A stretch of 64,000 nucleotides of DNA, from contig NZ_BCTL01000030.1 in the NCBI RefSeq assembly GCF_001571265.1, positions 39,374-103,373 on the forward strand. Direction: 5' to 3'. The notes beneath the pieces are model-generated. The model did not search any database. It saw nothing but the letters and a program-made list of their open reading frames with translations, and had not been told where the DNA came from. Numbering within the stretch: position 1 is the stretch's first letter; every line of letters starts with the position of its first letter. Origin of the DNA: Cedecea neteri NBRC 105707 = ATCC 33855 (GTDB lineage Bacteria > Pseudomonadota > Gammaproteobacteria > Enterobacterales > Enterobacteriaceae). This document shows positions 39,981 to 53,912 of this stretch, piece by piece. The position numbers and the translations under genes are program-made.

Positions 39981-41309
39981 ATGTACTCACGCACGAAAAT
40001 AACCGGTGGCATGATGCTGCTATTTACTCTGGGAGGTATGCCCGCGGCTTTGGCCAGCTATTCTCACTATGACGGCGGCCTGCTCACAGACAGCCATCTC
40101 GATGCCACCTTAAAAAATGTCTGGATGTTGAATACCACCGACGCGATGGCGGATCAGGGTATTGGTGATCAAACTGCCTGGGCTCAGGCGCTGCATCTGG
40201 ACTGGCAAAGCGGCTGGCTGTGGGATCACGTTGGGGTCGACGCGTCGTGGTATGGCGTAGCGAAGCTGTACGCTAACGATGCCTTCTACGGCAGGGACTT
40301 ATTGCGGGACAAAAACGGCAAAGCTCAAGGCTTCAATAAACTTGGGCAACTGTACGCTAAAGCACGATGGGGTGACTCAGAGCGGCACCTCAATCTTTGG
40401 GCTGGCTGGCGTCAACTCTATAAATTTGGTGCGTTAAACGTTACCCGCAGCCGTGCTGCCCCCAGTACCTGGGAAGGCGTAAGCGCTGAGTTTGCGTGGG
40501 ATGACTTTGGCGCAAAGGCCGCCGTTGTTAACCGTTTTTCTGAGCGCGATGAACCGGAAAAACGCCGCTTCCGAACCCTAAAAACAAACAAGCAAATTGA
40601 CTATATCGCGACAAGCGAACTGAGCTGGGCTCCTACAAAGGGCAGTAAAATCAGCTACATTGCCGCTGAAAGCGATAGTTATCTTCTCCGCCACGGGCTT
40701 GAGGCTAACGCCGTGGTGCCGCTCGGTAAAGATTTCAATCTCCTGGCGCGGAGCACTTACTATTATGCTCGCGGTCTCAGCGATTGGGAGGGCGCCCGTG
40801 GCTTTAGCCGCAGCGCACAGCACCTTTTTGCTCTTGTCGGTTATCAATACGGGAGGTCTGAGTCCGGGCTTGGCTGGTCGCATACCCGAGCCTCTCTGGA
40901 TAACGGTTTAGGTCAATTCTATTGGCATTTTGGTAAAAACACTCGAGGTGCCTTTAATAGCAAAGCCGATGGCGAAGGTAATGACTACGTCAATGACGGC
41001 GAACAAATGCTGTATTTATACAGCCAGTATCAGATCCTGCCTGAATTATTGGTTGGTATATACGGTAATTACGGCTTTGGGATGCAATATAAAGGTGTTG
41101 ATTTAAAAGAGTGGGAGTACGGGGGGTATTTTCTATGGCATAGCCCGCAGATAAAAGGCCTGAATGTATTTGCTGGCTTCGGTCCGAGTTATGGCTGGAA
41201 GTTAACCCTTGCCAGAATGCCTGCCCTGGATGAAAAAAATCATAATTTCCGTCGCGCTAAAGGCGTGGGGGGAAGCGTACGCGTGGAATATCGGTTTAAT
41301 TTATTTTGA
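39981..41309 (+). CDS. OprD-family outer-membrane porin
   Basis: A 442-residue protein with a signal peptide (cleavage about residue 25, ALA-SYSH) and a beta-barrel of alternating aromatic strands ending in Phe (RVEYRFNLF), the outer-membrane sorting signal. DGGLLTDSHLDATLKNVWM and WGDSERHLNLWAGWRQLY are OprD/ChiP-like. It lies behind RAT 1, so its expression should need BglG. It probably admits beta-glucosides or oligosaccharides, analogous in role, though not in family, to E. coli BglH. The SurE-like gene follows after 24 bp. Confidence 0.85.
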   Translation: MYSRTKITGGMMLLFTLGGMPAALASYSHYDGGLLTDSHLDATLKNVWMLNTTDAMADQGIGDQTAWAQALHLDWQSGWLWDHVGVDASWYGVAKLYANDAFYGRDLLRDKNGKAQGFNKLGQLYAKARWGDSERHLNLWAGWRQLYKFGALNVTRSRAAPSTWEGVSAEFAWDDFGAKAAVVNRFSERDEPEKRRFRTLKTNKQIDYIATSELSWAPTKGSKISYIAAESDSYLLRHGLEANAVVPLGKDFNLLARSTYYYARGLSDWEGARGFSRSAQHLFALVGYQYGRSESGLGWSHTRASLDNGLGQFYWHFGKNTRGAFNSKADGEGNDYVNDGEQMLYLYSQYQILPELLVGIYGNYGFGMQYKGVDLKEWEYGGYFLWHSPQIKGLNVFAGFGPSYGWKLTLARMPALDEKNHNFRRAKGVGGSVRVEYRFNLF

Positions 41310-41333
41310 TTACGTCATAAATAAGGAGTGAAC

Positions 41334-43225
<1,892 letters not shown>

Positions 43226-43235
43226 ACAACAAGAC

Positions 43236-43264
43236 GGATTGTTACTGCTTCGGCAGGCAAAACC
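43236..43264 (+). promoter_or_regulatory. RAT 3, BglG site before bglF
   Basis: GGATTGTTACTGC, TTCG, GCAGGCAAAACC, 10 bp after the bglG stop. Corresponds to the second RAT of the E. coli bgl operon. Confidence 0.94.
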
Positions 43265-43310
43265 TGAGCATTGTCTTCCCTACGGGGTGGCCGGCTCAGG
43301 TTTTTTTTTT
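43259..43310 (+). terminator. conditional terminator 3 (overlaps RAT 3)
   Basis: CCTGAGC and GCTCAGG pair around a loop that itself can fold, followed by ten T residues, 52 bp before bglF. Confidence 0.92.
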
Positions 43311-43344
43311 AACCTTACTCAGCACATTTCGCCTGCGGGCGTGA

Positions 43345-46620
<3,276 letters not shown>

Positions 46621-46671
46621 GTTGTGTCCACAGGAGGGAAAACGTGTTTTCCCTCTTTCCTTCATGCTCCT

Positions 46672-47592
46672 TTATGCCACATTCACTCGTCGCTGAATAA
46701 ACCCGCGCAGCCACATCAGCGCGGCGTCGCTGTTATGGCGCTGATGCCAAAGTAGCGCGACCTCAAACGGCGGTACTTCAACGGGAACCGGGCTCGCGGT
46801 CAATCCCCAGGTTTTCTGCCAGCTTTCTGACAGCCCCGCAGGCACGGTAGCCAGCGCGGGCATTTGCATCAGTAGACCCGGCAGCGCGGCAAAGTGCGGT
46901 GTTGTGTAGCTGACGTGGCGCGTCTGCCCAAGCTTCGCCAGCAGGGTGTCGATTTGACTGCTGTTAGCTTCACGATAGCTGACCAGCACGTGCTGGTGGG
47001 CCACATACTCTTCAAGCGACAGCGGGGAGCTGGCCTCTACTTGCTGCGGTTGCCATAGCGTCACAAAATCCATGCTCGTCAGCACCTCGCGCTCCAGCCA
47101 GCGTGCGCTTTGGTTCGCCACGCTGATCGCCATATCCAGCTCGCCGCCTTCCAGTCTTTGGGCGTCGGTAAACGGGTCGCTGGCGACAACGTTAATGCGC
47201 ATGCCCGGCGCGTCCTGTTTCAGCGCGGGAATGAGTTTTGGCATCAGCCACATTTCAACCCAGTCGGTCATACCGATGGTCACTGTGGCTTTGGCGCTGG
47301 CCGGGCAGAATTCCGCCTGCTGGAAAAGGGCGCTTTGCAGCTGCTCCAGCAGAGGCATCAACTCTGTATGCAGTTCGCTTGCGCGAGCGGTGGGCTGCAT
47401 GCGGTGCCCGCTGCGAATAAACAGCGGATCGTCGAACATATCCCGCAATCTTGCCAGCGCGCCGCTGACCGCAGGCTGCCCGAGGTGCAGTTTGTCAGCT
47501 GCCAGCGAGACGCTTTGCTCGCGGAACAGCACCGCAAAAGCGATCAGCAAATTAAGATCGATTTTGCGAAAATCATTTTCTTTGATAGTCAT
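46672..47592 (-). CDS. LysR-family transcriptional regulator
   Basis: A 306-residue LysR regulator. The HTH is at about 18-40 (EQSVSLAADKLHLGQPAVSGALARL) and the NodD/LinR-type N-terminus is KIDLNLLIAFAVLF. An effector domain follows. I start at MTIKENDFRKID, with GGAG nine bases upstream. It is divergent from a metallo-beta-lactamase-fold gene with 78 bp between, the usual layout for a LysR regulator and its target. Confidence 0.9.
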   Translation of the reverse strand: MTIKENDFRKIDLNLLIAFAVLFREQSVSLAADKLHLGQPAVSGALARLRDMFDDPLFIRSGHRMQPTARASELHTELMPLLEQLQSALFQQAEFCPASAKATVTIGMTDWVEMWLMPKLIPALKQDAPGMRINVVASDPFTDAQRLEGGELDMAISVANQSARWLEREVLTSMDFVTLWQPQQVEASSPLSLEEYVAHQHVLVSYREANSSQIDTLLAKLGQTRHVSYTTPHFAALPGLLMQMPALATVPAGLSESWQKTWGLTASPVPVEVPPFEVALLWHQRHNSDAALMWLRGFIQRRVNVA

Positions 47593-47670
47593 TATTTCTC
47601 CAATCAATTGGCGTGATGATACGCTCGACGGGATACTGACGGCAAGTTGAACACCTGCTTGGGGAATAAA

Positions 47671-48627
47671 ATGAAAACTTTGCTCATGCTGCTTACGCTT
47701 TTAGGCAGCGCGCTTTCCACTTCTGCACTGTCCCAGTCTCTGGCCGTCACCCAGCAGCAGGCACCGGGCTATTACCGCATGATGCTGGGTGACTGGCAAA
47801 TTACAGCGGTGTCGGACGGCACCGTGGTGGTACCGCTGGATAAACTACTGACGCACATTACGCCGCAGAAGTTACGTCAGCGTATGGCGGAGGACGCAAT
47901 GACGCCCGCCGCAGAAACGTCGATTAATGCCTTTGTCATTAATACGGGAAGTGAGCTGATTCTGGTCGATACGGGAGCCGGATCGCTGTTCGGCAAGGCG
48001 GGCGGACACCTGCTGGAGAATCTGCGTGCGGCGGGAATTGCCCCTGAGGATATTTCTCTGGTGCTGCTGACCCACATTCATGCCGACCACTCCGGCGGAG
48101 TGGAATACCGCGGCAAGCCCGCTTTCCCAAACGCGACGGTTCGCGTTGAGCAGAAGGATGTCGATTTTTGGCTCAACCCCGGCCACCTCCGCGACGTTGA
48201 GCCGGGCCAGCGGCACACCTTTGCTGAGTCTGAACGCTCGCTGCGCCCGGTGATTAACGCCGGTAAGCTAAAAACTTTCCACGCACCGGCTAAAATCCTG
48301 CCGGGCATAGAGGCCATTCCCGCCGCAGGGCATACGCCGGGCAGCGTGATTTATCGTCTCAGCCGTGGCGAGCAAAACATGCTGATGTGGGGGGATATTA
48401 TTCATGCTAAAGCGGTGCAGATGCCCGACCCTGAAGTGGCGATTCATTTCGATGTTAACCAGCAGCAGGCGATTGCCACACGTGAAAAGGTGTTAAAACT
48501 GGCGGCTCAGGAAGGTGACTGGGTGGCGGCAGCGCATATTGCTTTCCCGGGGTTTGGCCACGTGAAAGAAGAGGGGAAAGGCTGGCGCTGGGTGCCAGTA
48601 AACTACAGCAGCCAGGCTGGAAAGTAG
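47671..48627 (+). CDS. secreted metallo-beta-lactamase-fold hydrolase
   Basis: A 318-residue MBL-fold enzyme with an N-terminal signal peptide (MKTLLMLLTLLGSALSTSAL). The zinc motif THIHADHSGG, then AAGHTPGS and MWGDIIH, complete a two-zinc site. The layout resembles lactonase- and quorum-quenching-type MBL hydrolases more than true beta-lactamases; substrate not determinable. I start at the ATG after GGGGAATAA. Probably controlled by the divergent LysR gene. Confidence 0.85.
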   Translation: MKTLLMLLTLLGSALSTSALSQSLAVTQQQAPGYYRMMLGDWQITAVSDGTVVVPLDKLLTHITPQKLRQRMAEDAMTPAAETSINAFVINTGSELILVDTGAGSLFGKAGGHLLENLRAAGIAPEDISLVLLTHIHADHSGGVEYRGKPAFPNATVRVEQKDVDFWLNPGHLRDVEPGQRHTFAESERSLRPVINAGKLKTFHAPAKILPGIEAIPAAGHTPGSVIYRLSRGEQNMLMWGDIIHAKAVQMPDPEVAIHFDVNQQQAIATREKVLKLAAQEGDWVAAAHIAFPGFGHVKEEGKGWRWVPVNYSSQAGK

Positions 48628-48631
48628 CAAC

Positions 48632-48653
48632 GGGCGCCACAAACGTGGCACCC
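48632..48653. terminator. hairpin between MBL gene and yohP
   Basis: GGGCGCCAC and GTGGCACCC pair with one mismatch around AAAC. It lies between two convergent genes; no strong T tract. Confidence 0.45.
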
Positions 48654-48659
48654 GCATCT

Positions 48660-48743
48660 TTAAAAGATCATTTTGAATACGCCGGTCACCACCAGCAGCC
48701 CAATAAGGAAGATGATCAGAATGGCCCATAAAATAATTTTCAT
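48660..48743 (-). CDS. yohP: YohP, 27-residue membrane peptide
   Basis: A 27-residue peptide starting MKIILWAILIIFLIGLLVV and ending TGVFKMIF, essentially one transmembrane helix. It matches E. coli YohP with about one substitution. YohP is a small inner-membrane protein raised in stationary phase and stress and used in studies of mRNA and protein membrane targeting. The ATG has AAGGAG seven bases upstream. Too short for standard ORF lists. Confidence 0.92.
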   Translation of the reverse strand: MKIILWAILIIFLIGLLVVTGVFKMIF

Positions 48744-48857
48744 TAGCGCTCCTTACCTTTTTGTTTGGTCATTATGAGTATAGGCAAGGATACGAAGACG
48801 GGGGGAGTTGCCTCCCCGTAAACGGAATAATGAAGAAAAAAGCGGTGTTGCTGCGGA

Positions 48858-49595
48858 CTAGCGCTGAGGTTTACCGGCCGCGAGCAGGAAGATCATTGGC
48901 CGTTCGGCCTCTTCTGCCAGGGCGGGGTTAAGGGCTATTTGTGCGGATTCCGGGCCCCATTCGTCCAGTTTTTCAAGCACAAAGCCGCTCTCAATCAGGG
49001 CATTTATCCAGGTAGCCAGTTTGCGATGCTGTTTTTTAACGCCTTCGGCAAACCAGTTGCTAAGGCGCTCACCTTCCTGCTGATAATGATTCACCGGCCA
49101 GCTGCGTTGCCCCGTCTGATCCTGCAACCAGGTCTGCGCCGCGGGAGCGGTATAGATCGGGTGTTCGGCGGTAAAGACCAGCTTGCCGCCTGGCACCAGC
49201 GCCTGATACAGCGTGGCGAACAGCGGGCGAATGTCCTCCAGATAGTGGAGCGCCAGCGAACTGTAGGCTAAATCGAGGCTGTTGGCCGGAAGCTGCAGCG
49301 TGGAAAGATCTTCCTGCCGGTACTCAATACCTGCTCCTTCGGTCATTTCATGGGCTTTCGCCAGCATGAGAGTAGAGACATCCAGCCCGACCGTTTTTGC
49401 CGCACCGGCATCGCGCGCGTAGCGGCAGAACCAGCCGTAGCCGCAGCCCAAATCCAGCACCTGCTTGCCCGCCAGCGGCGGCAGCATAGCCTGAACTTCG
49501 GCCCACTCAGGCGCGCCATCCAGACCCTTTATTGAGCGGTCCAGCGTGGCATAACCGGCAAAAAATGCCGGATCGTCATAGATATTTTGCGTCAT
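48858..49595 (-). CDS. class I SAM-dependent methyltransferase
   Basis: A 245-residue methyltransferase with motif I VLDLGCGYGWFCRYARDAGA and the acidic end of beta2 in VGLDVS. The post-core SLALHYLEDIRPLF and KLVFTAEHPIYTAP are typical of small-molecule or UbiE-like methyltransferases. Substrate cannot be told. Stands alone, downstream of and co-directional with the DUF1348 gene (91-bp gap). Confidence 0.88.
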   Translation of the reverse strand: MTQNIYDDPAFFAGYATLDRSIKGLDGAPEWAEVQAMLPPLAGKQVLDLGCGYGWFCRYARDAGAAKTVGLDVSTLMLAKAHEMTEGAGIEYRQEDLSTLQLPANSLDLAYSSLALHYLEDIRPLFATLYQALVPGGKLVFTAEHPIYTAPAAQTWLQDQTGQRSWPVNHYQQEGERLSNWFAEGVKKQHRKLATWINALIESGFVLEKLDEWGPESAQIALNPALAEEAERPMIFLLAAGKPQR

Positions 49596-49686
49596 AAATC
49601 CTCTGCATTAGTGAGGCCATCATTGGCCAGCAGGAATTTTAGACGCTACGCCGCCGGAAAGAAAACCGGCTCCGGCGGCAAAACCG

Positions 49687-50154
49687 TTAAAAACCGAAAT
49701 GGCTCAGTTCAGGATGATCGTCCGGGCGACGGCCCAGCGGCCAGAAGAAGGCGCGTTCGCTTTCTTTGATCGGCGTATCGTTGATGCAGGCGTGGCGGTT
49801 AATCATCAGGCCCTGTTCGTCAAACTCCCAGTTCTCGTTGCCAAAGCTGCGGAACCAGTTGCCGGAATCATCGTGCCATTCATAGGCGAAACGCACCGCG
49901 ATACGGTTACCGTCGTGTGCCCAGATCTCTTTGATCAGCCGGTAGTCCAGCTCTCGCTGCCACTTACGCGTTAAAAAGCCCACCACCGCCTCGCGGCCAT
50001 CAACAAATTCTGCTCGGTTCCGCCAGTGAGTATTCAGGGCGTAAACCTGTGAGACGCGTTCAGGGTCGCGGCTGTTCCAGGCATCTTCCGCCAGGCGAAC
50101 TTTTTGTTTTGCCGTCTCAAGCGTAAACGGCGGAACCGGGGGTTTTACTGTCAT
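49687..50154 (-). CDS. DUF1348 (NTF2-like) protein
   Basis: A 155-residue NTF2-like protein of the DUF1348 type: [50 protein letters not shown] and the tail [23 protein letters not shown]. Function unknown; relatives are often paired with TetR regulators. It is divergent from the TetR gene, with two related palindromes between, so it is very likely the regulator's target. Confidence 0.88.
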   Translation of the reverse strand: MTVKPPVPPFTLETAKQKVRLAEDAWNSRDPERVSQVYALNTHWRNRAEFVDGREAVVGFLTRKWQRELDYRLIKEIWAHDGNRIAVRFAYEWHDDSGNWFRSFGNENWEFDEQGLMINRHACINDTPIKESERAFFWPLGRRPDDHPELSHFGF

Positions 50155-50165
50155 GGTTTTGCTCC

Positions 50166-50201
50166 TGTGAATATGTAGACAGATCTGTCTACATATTCAC
50201 A
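50166..50201. promoter_or_regulatory. 36-bp perfect palindrome, TetR operator 1
   Basis: The half-site TGTGAATATGTAGACAGA is followed directly by its exact complement. It lies 12 bp from the DUF1348 start, in its promoter. Confidence 0.85.
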
Positions 50202-50210
50202 CTAGCCTGG

Positions 50211-50228
50211 GTAGACAGATTTGTCTAC
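50211..50228. promoter_or_regulatory. TetR operator 2
   Basis: GTAGACA-GATT-TGTCTAC repeats the core of operator 1, centred 36 bp away, and lies 33 bp before the TetR start. Autoregulation is likely. Confidence 0.8.
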
Positions 50229-50261
50229 ATGCGTCATGATAGATTTTTAACAGGAGAGATC

Positions 50262-50828
50262 ATGCCTACTGCGACCCTCGGCGCGCGCGACCGTATCTTG
50301 CAAACCGCGCATGATTTGTTTTACCGCGACGGCATTCGCGCCACCGGTATCGACCGAATCATCAAAGAAGCCAGCGTCACCAAAGTGACCTTCTACCGGC
50401 ATTTTCCTGCAAAAGATGACCTGATCCGCGCCTTTCTGGGTTATCGGCATCAACGCTGGATGGCGTGGTTTAGCCACACGCTGGAGGCACAAATTGGCGA
50501 AGGGAAAGGGCTTGCAGAGGCGTTAGCGGCCACTTTACAAAACTGGTTTGATGACGAGGCGTTTCGCGGCTGCGCATTTATCAACTCGGCGGTAGAAATG
50601 GCCGAGGCGCTGCCGGAAACGCTGCCGATAGCCCGGGCCCACAAGCAGGCAATGGTACAATGTCTGGCAGGTTATTTGCCCGATAATACAGGCGGCAGGC
50701 GGCAGGCGGAAATGCTGGCGCTGGTGATTGACGGGGCGATAGTCAAAGCCCAGCGCGACGGCAACGGCGAAGAGGCACTTCTGCTGCTGCGGGCGTGGCT
50801 TGCGTTGCTGCCCGCTTTGGAAGATTAA
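50262..50828 (+). CDS. TetR-family transcriptional regulator
   Basis: A 188-residue TetR regulator. The HTH is ATGIDRIIKEASVTKVTFYRHF (about 29-50), and the ligand domain begins near FRGCAFINSAVEMAE, typical of the YjdC-like branch. I start at MPTATLGARDRIL with AGGAG upstream; an 11-residue extension would read through operator 2. The stop overlaps the yohD stop by 3 nt. Confidence 0.92.
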   Translation: MPTATLGARDRILQTAHDLFYRDGIRATGIDRIIKEASVTKVTFYRHFPAKDDLIRAFLGYRHQRWMAWFSHTLEAQIGEGKGLAEALAATLQNWFDDEAFRGCAFINSAVEMAEALPETLPIARAHKQAMVQCLAGYLPDNTGGRRQAEMLALVIDGAIVKAQRDGNGEEALLLLRAWLALLPALED

Positions 50829-51388
50829 TCGTCTTTTTGCCGGTGCTTAAACCACAGGCGAACGCCTACGACCAGCACCACCGCCACAATAAGCCAAATC
50901 CAGTGGCGCAGATGAGTATCCAGGCTGTGCAGCCACGGGCCGACCACTTCGCCACCAAGGTAGCCGAGCGTCGTAAATAGCGTGGCCCACAAAATGGCCC
51001 CGCAGATATTCAGCGGAATAAACAACTTTGGCGGCAGCTTGCTGGCGCCGATGATGATTGGCCCGACGATGCGAAACCCGTACATAAAGCGGCTGCCTAT
51101 CACGAACAAATAGGGATGGCGGTTGATCAGTGCCTGCGCTTTGGCCACTTTCTTTTGGTGCTTTTTAAAGCGGGCGAGCAGGGCGCTGCCAAAATGCCTG
51201 CCCACCAGGAACAGGATCTGATCGCCAATCATGCCGCCCAGCGCGACAGACAAGACCACCAGTGGGAAGGTTAACAGCCCCTGATGGGCGGCCACGCCGC
51301 CTAGCAGGGTAATGGTTTCCCCCTCAGCCATGCTGCCGATAATCAGCGCGGCATAGCCATACTGTTCGATTAAGCCATTGATATCCAT
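50825..51388 (-). CDS. yohD: DedA-family membrane protein YohD
   Basis: A 187-residue inner-membrane protein of the DedA/SNARE-associated family, with motifs MAEGETITLLGGVAA, GGMIGDQILFLVGRHFG and SRFMYGFRIVGPIIIGAS. DedA proteins include lipid-carrier flippases and are linked to membrane potential; YohD itself is uncharacterised. It precedes and is divergent from yohC, as in E. coli. Confidence 0.92.
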   Translation of the reverse strand: MDINGLIEQYGYAALIIGSMAEGETITLLGGVAAHQGLLTFPLVVLSVALGGMIGDQILFLVGRHFGSALLARFKKHQKKVAKAQALINRHPYLFVIGSRFMYGFRIVGPIIIGASKLPPKLFIPLNICGAILWATLFTTLGYLGGEVVGPWLHSLDTHLRHWIWLIVAVVLVVGVRLWFKHRQKDD

Positions 51389-51552
51389 TAAGGTGGACTC
51401 TCCTCCATGTAAAAATGCATCCCTAAAGCATACAACTCATCGCCGCCTGTCTGCACAGAATCAGAGATATTTTTTGGCTGGTTAAATAATAACCTGAAGG
51501 TGAATTATACTTGGTGTATCGCAAGCATTTGCGCCGCAGGTCCGGAGGTTGT

Positions 51553-52140
51553 ATGAGCCATGTCTGGGGATTGTTTTCCCATCCTAATCGGGAAATGCAG
51601 GAAATCAGGCGCGAGAATGAGTCCGTCTCGCATCACTACACACACCATGTGCTGTTGATGGCGGCCATTCCCGTCATCTGCGCGTTTATCGGCACCACGC
51701 AAATCGGCTGGAACTTCGGGGACGGCACCTACGTCCAGCTCTCCATGTTTACCGGTCTGTATCTCGGGATTCTGTTCTACGCCCTGATGCTTGCCGGCGT
51801 CGCGGTAATGGGGCGGGTTATCTGGTGGATGGCGCGTAACTATCCGCAGCGGCCGTCGCTTGCCCGCTGCATGGTCTTTGCTGGCTACGTTGCCACGCCG
51901 CTGTTCCTAAGCGGGATAGTAGCGCTTTATCCGCTGGTCTGGCTGTGCGTAGCGGTAGGCGCCATCGCGCTGGTTTACACCGGCTATCTGCTCTACGTCG
52001 GCGTGCCGGACTTCCTTGGCATCGACAAAGAAGAGGGGATGAGTTTTTCCAGCTCAACCCTGGCGATTGGCGTGCTGGTGCTTGAAGTGCTGCTGGCCGT
52101 CGCGGTGATTCTGTGGGGCTATGGCTACCGTTTGTTCTGA
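51553..52140 (+). CDS. yohC: Yip1-domain inner-membrane protein YohC
   Basis: A 195-residue protein with about five hydrophobic segments. It starts MSHVWGLFSHPNREMQEI and contains HHYTHHVLLMAAIPVICAFIG and the C-terminal EVLLAVAVILWGYGYRLF, matching E. coli YohC. Function unknown. GGAGG lies six bases upstream of the chosen ATG; an upstream in-frame ATG lacks a ribosome site. A GC-rich hairpin follows. Confidence 0.93.
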   Translation: MSHVWGLFSHPNREMQEIRRENESVSHHYTHHVLLMAAIPVICAFIGTTQIGWNFGDGTYVQLSMFTGLYLGILFYALMLAGVAVMGRVIWWMARNYPQRPSLARCMVFAGYVATPLFLSGIVALYPLVWLCVAVGAIALVYTGYLLYVGVPDFLGIDKEEGMSFSSSTLAIGVLVLEVLLAVAVILWGYGYRLF

Positions 52141-52197
52141 CGGGGCGAATGAACAGAAAGTTTTGATATAACGTTACGATTCTTAACTGGCAGTACA

Positions 52198-52230
52198 GCG
52201 GGGCGCCGGAGTATGATTCCGGCGCCCCGC
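52198..52230 (+). terminator. GC-rich 13-bp hairpin between yohC and pbpG
   Basis: GCGGGGCGCCGGA and TCCGGCGCCCCGC are perfect complements around GTATGAT. No T tract follows, so it may block RNases or end transcription imperfectly. Confidence 0.6.
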
Positions 52231-52301
52231 ATGTTTATAGTATTCAGATGAATGCCTGCGGTGAGCCCATACTTTTCCGGAATCATTACAGAAGTGTCAC
52301 C

Positions 52302-53243
52302 ATGCCGACAAAAATCCGTTTATCGTTGTTCAGCCTTGCGCTGATGATGACTGTGCCTTTTGCCCCGCAGGCAGAGGCCAGTAAGGTCGCCACCCACGCG
52401 GCCAGCGCCGGCCAGGAGATAGCCTCCGGCAGCGCCATGATTGTCGATTTGCAAACCAACAAAATTCTTTATTCCAGCCATCCGGATCTGGTTCGTCCCA
52501 TTGCCTCCATCACCAAACTGATGACCGCGATGGTGGTGCTGGACGCCCATCTGCCGATGGATGAAATGCTGAAAGTGGACATCAGCCACACGCCTGAAAT
52601 GAAAGGCGTTTACTCCCGCGTTCGCCTGAACAGCGAAATCAGCCGCAAAAACATGATGCTGCTGGCGCTGATGTCATCGGAAAACCGCGCGGCGGCGAGC
52701 CTGGCGCACCACTACCCTGGCGGCTACGACGCGTTTATCCGCGCGATGAACGCTAAGGCGAAGTCGCTGGGCATGACCCACACCCGCTATGTGGAGCCGA
52801 CCGGCCTGTCGATTGAAAACGTCTCCACCGCGAACGATCTGACTAAACTGCTTATTGCCACGCAGAAATATCCGCTGCTGGGGCAACTCAGCACCACGCA
52901 TGAAGATATGGCCACCTTCCGCAACCCGGCTTATACGCTGCCGTTCCGCAACACCAACCACCTGGTGTACCGCGAAAACTGGAATATTCAGCTGACGAAA
53001 ACCGGTTTTACCAATAACGCAGGCCACTGTCTGGTGATGCGCACCGTGATCAACGGCCGCCCTGTGGCGCTGGTGGTACTGGATGCGTTCGGGAAATACA
53101 CCCACTTCGCCGACGCCAACCGCCTGCGAAACTGGATGGAAACCGGCAAAGTGACCCCGGTTCCGGCAGCAGCGTTAAGCTACAAGCGCTCTAAAGCGGC
53201 GCAAATGGTAAGCAACACCGCAGTAGGTTCAGAAGAAGAGTAA
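52302..53243 (+). CDS. pbpG: D-alanyl-D-alanine endopeptidase PBP7
   Basis: A 313-residue periplasmic penicillin-binding protein that cleaves peptidoglycan cross-links. Signal peptide about 1-27 (APQAEA). SxxK is in [11 protein letters not shown], SxN in [14 protein letters not shown] in [13 protein letters not shown]. Start [14 protein letters not shown] matches E. coli; 18 upstream residues are not conserved. The stop is directly adjacent to the stop of the convergent GNAT gene. Confidence 0.96.
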   Translation: MPTKIRLSLFSLALMMTVPFAPQAEASKVATHAASAGQEIASGSAMIVDLQTNKILYSSHPDLVRPIASITKLMTAMVVLDAHLPMDEMLKVDISHTPEMKGVYSRVRLNSEISRKNMMLLALMSSENRAAASLAHHYPGGYDAFIRAMNAKAKSLGMTHTRYVEPTGLSIENVSTANDLTKLLIATQKYPLLGQLSTTHEDMATFRNPAYTLPFRNTNHLVYRENWNIQLTKTGFTNNAGHCLVMRTVINGRPVALVVLDAFGKYTHFADANRLRNWMETGKVTPVPAAALSYKRSKAAQMVSNTAVGSEEE

Positions 53244-53798
53244 TCAGTCCGGCAGCGTCCCGTCTCCACCGTTGAGGGGGCGCTGCATCATTAAAGTATC
53301 CCGCCAGTCGCCCAGCTTAAACCCGACGCTCCGCAAACATCCGACGGTTTCAAACCCGTGCTGGCTGTGCAATTTGCACGATCCGGTGTTATTTTCCCCG
53401 TCGCCAATCACCGCAATCATCTGCCGCCACGGCCCCTTTTCGCACAGAGCTATAAGCTCGTTCAGCAGGGCTTTGCCGATGCCGCGCCCGGTCATCGCGG
53501 CGTCGATATACACCGAATCTTCTACCGTGTAGCGGTAGCCGGGGCGAGGGCGATAAACCGTGGCGTAGCAATAGCCAACCACATGATTGTCAATCACCGC
53601 GACCAGCCACGGCAGGCCATAACGGTGAACCGCCGCCAGCCGCTCGGTCATCTGTTCTATATCAGGTGGAGTTTCTTCAAACGATCCTTTACCGTTCAGC
53701 ACGTGCCAGGCATAAATCGTTGTAACGGCAGGAATATCCTCGGGCGTCGCTTCCCTGATGTGGACTGAAGGGAAAGGCAACGTTTCTACTGCGGACAT
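53244..53798 (-). CDS. GNAT N-acetyltransferase, PAT-like
   Basis: A 184-residue GNAT enzyme similar to phosphinothricin/amino-acid N-acetyltransferases: VHIREATPEDIPAVTTIYAWHV, FEETPP, the acetyl-CoA loop GRGIGKALLNELI and HSQHGFETVGCLRSVGFKLGDWRDTLMM. It probably acetylates an amino acid or a toxic analogue. It lies between pbpG and dld, which are neighbours in E. coli, so it is an insertion. Good AAGGAG site. Confidence 0.88.
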   Translation of the reverse strand: MSAVETLPFPSVHIREATPEDIPAVTTIYAWHVLNGKGSFEETPPDIEQMTERLAAVHRYGLPWLVAVIDNHVVGYCYATVYRPRPGYRYTVEDSVYIDAAMTGRGIGKALLNELIALCEKGPWRQMIAVIGDGENNTGSCKLHSQHGFETVGCLRSVGFKLGDWRDTLMMQRPLNGGDGTLPD

Positions 53799-53815
53799 CT
53801 TTCGCTCCTTGGGCA

Positions 53816-53844
53816 GAAAAAAGGGTGAAGATAACCTTCACCCT
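53816..53844 (-). terminator. terminator of dld
   Basis: GGGTGAAG and CTTCACCC pair around ATAAC, with a T run on the minus strand, 69 bp beyond the dld stop. Confidence 0.8.
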
Positions 53845-53912
53845 GTTTCATTAATCTATGCCCAAAAAAGCGTGAAACATAGATTGCTCGTCATAGGAGA
53901 AACTTATCTCCG

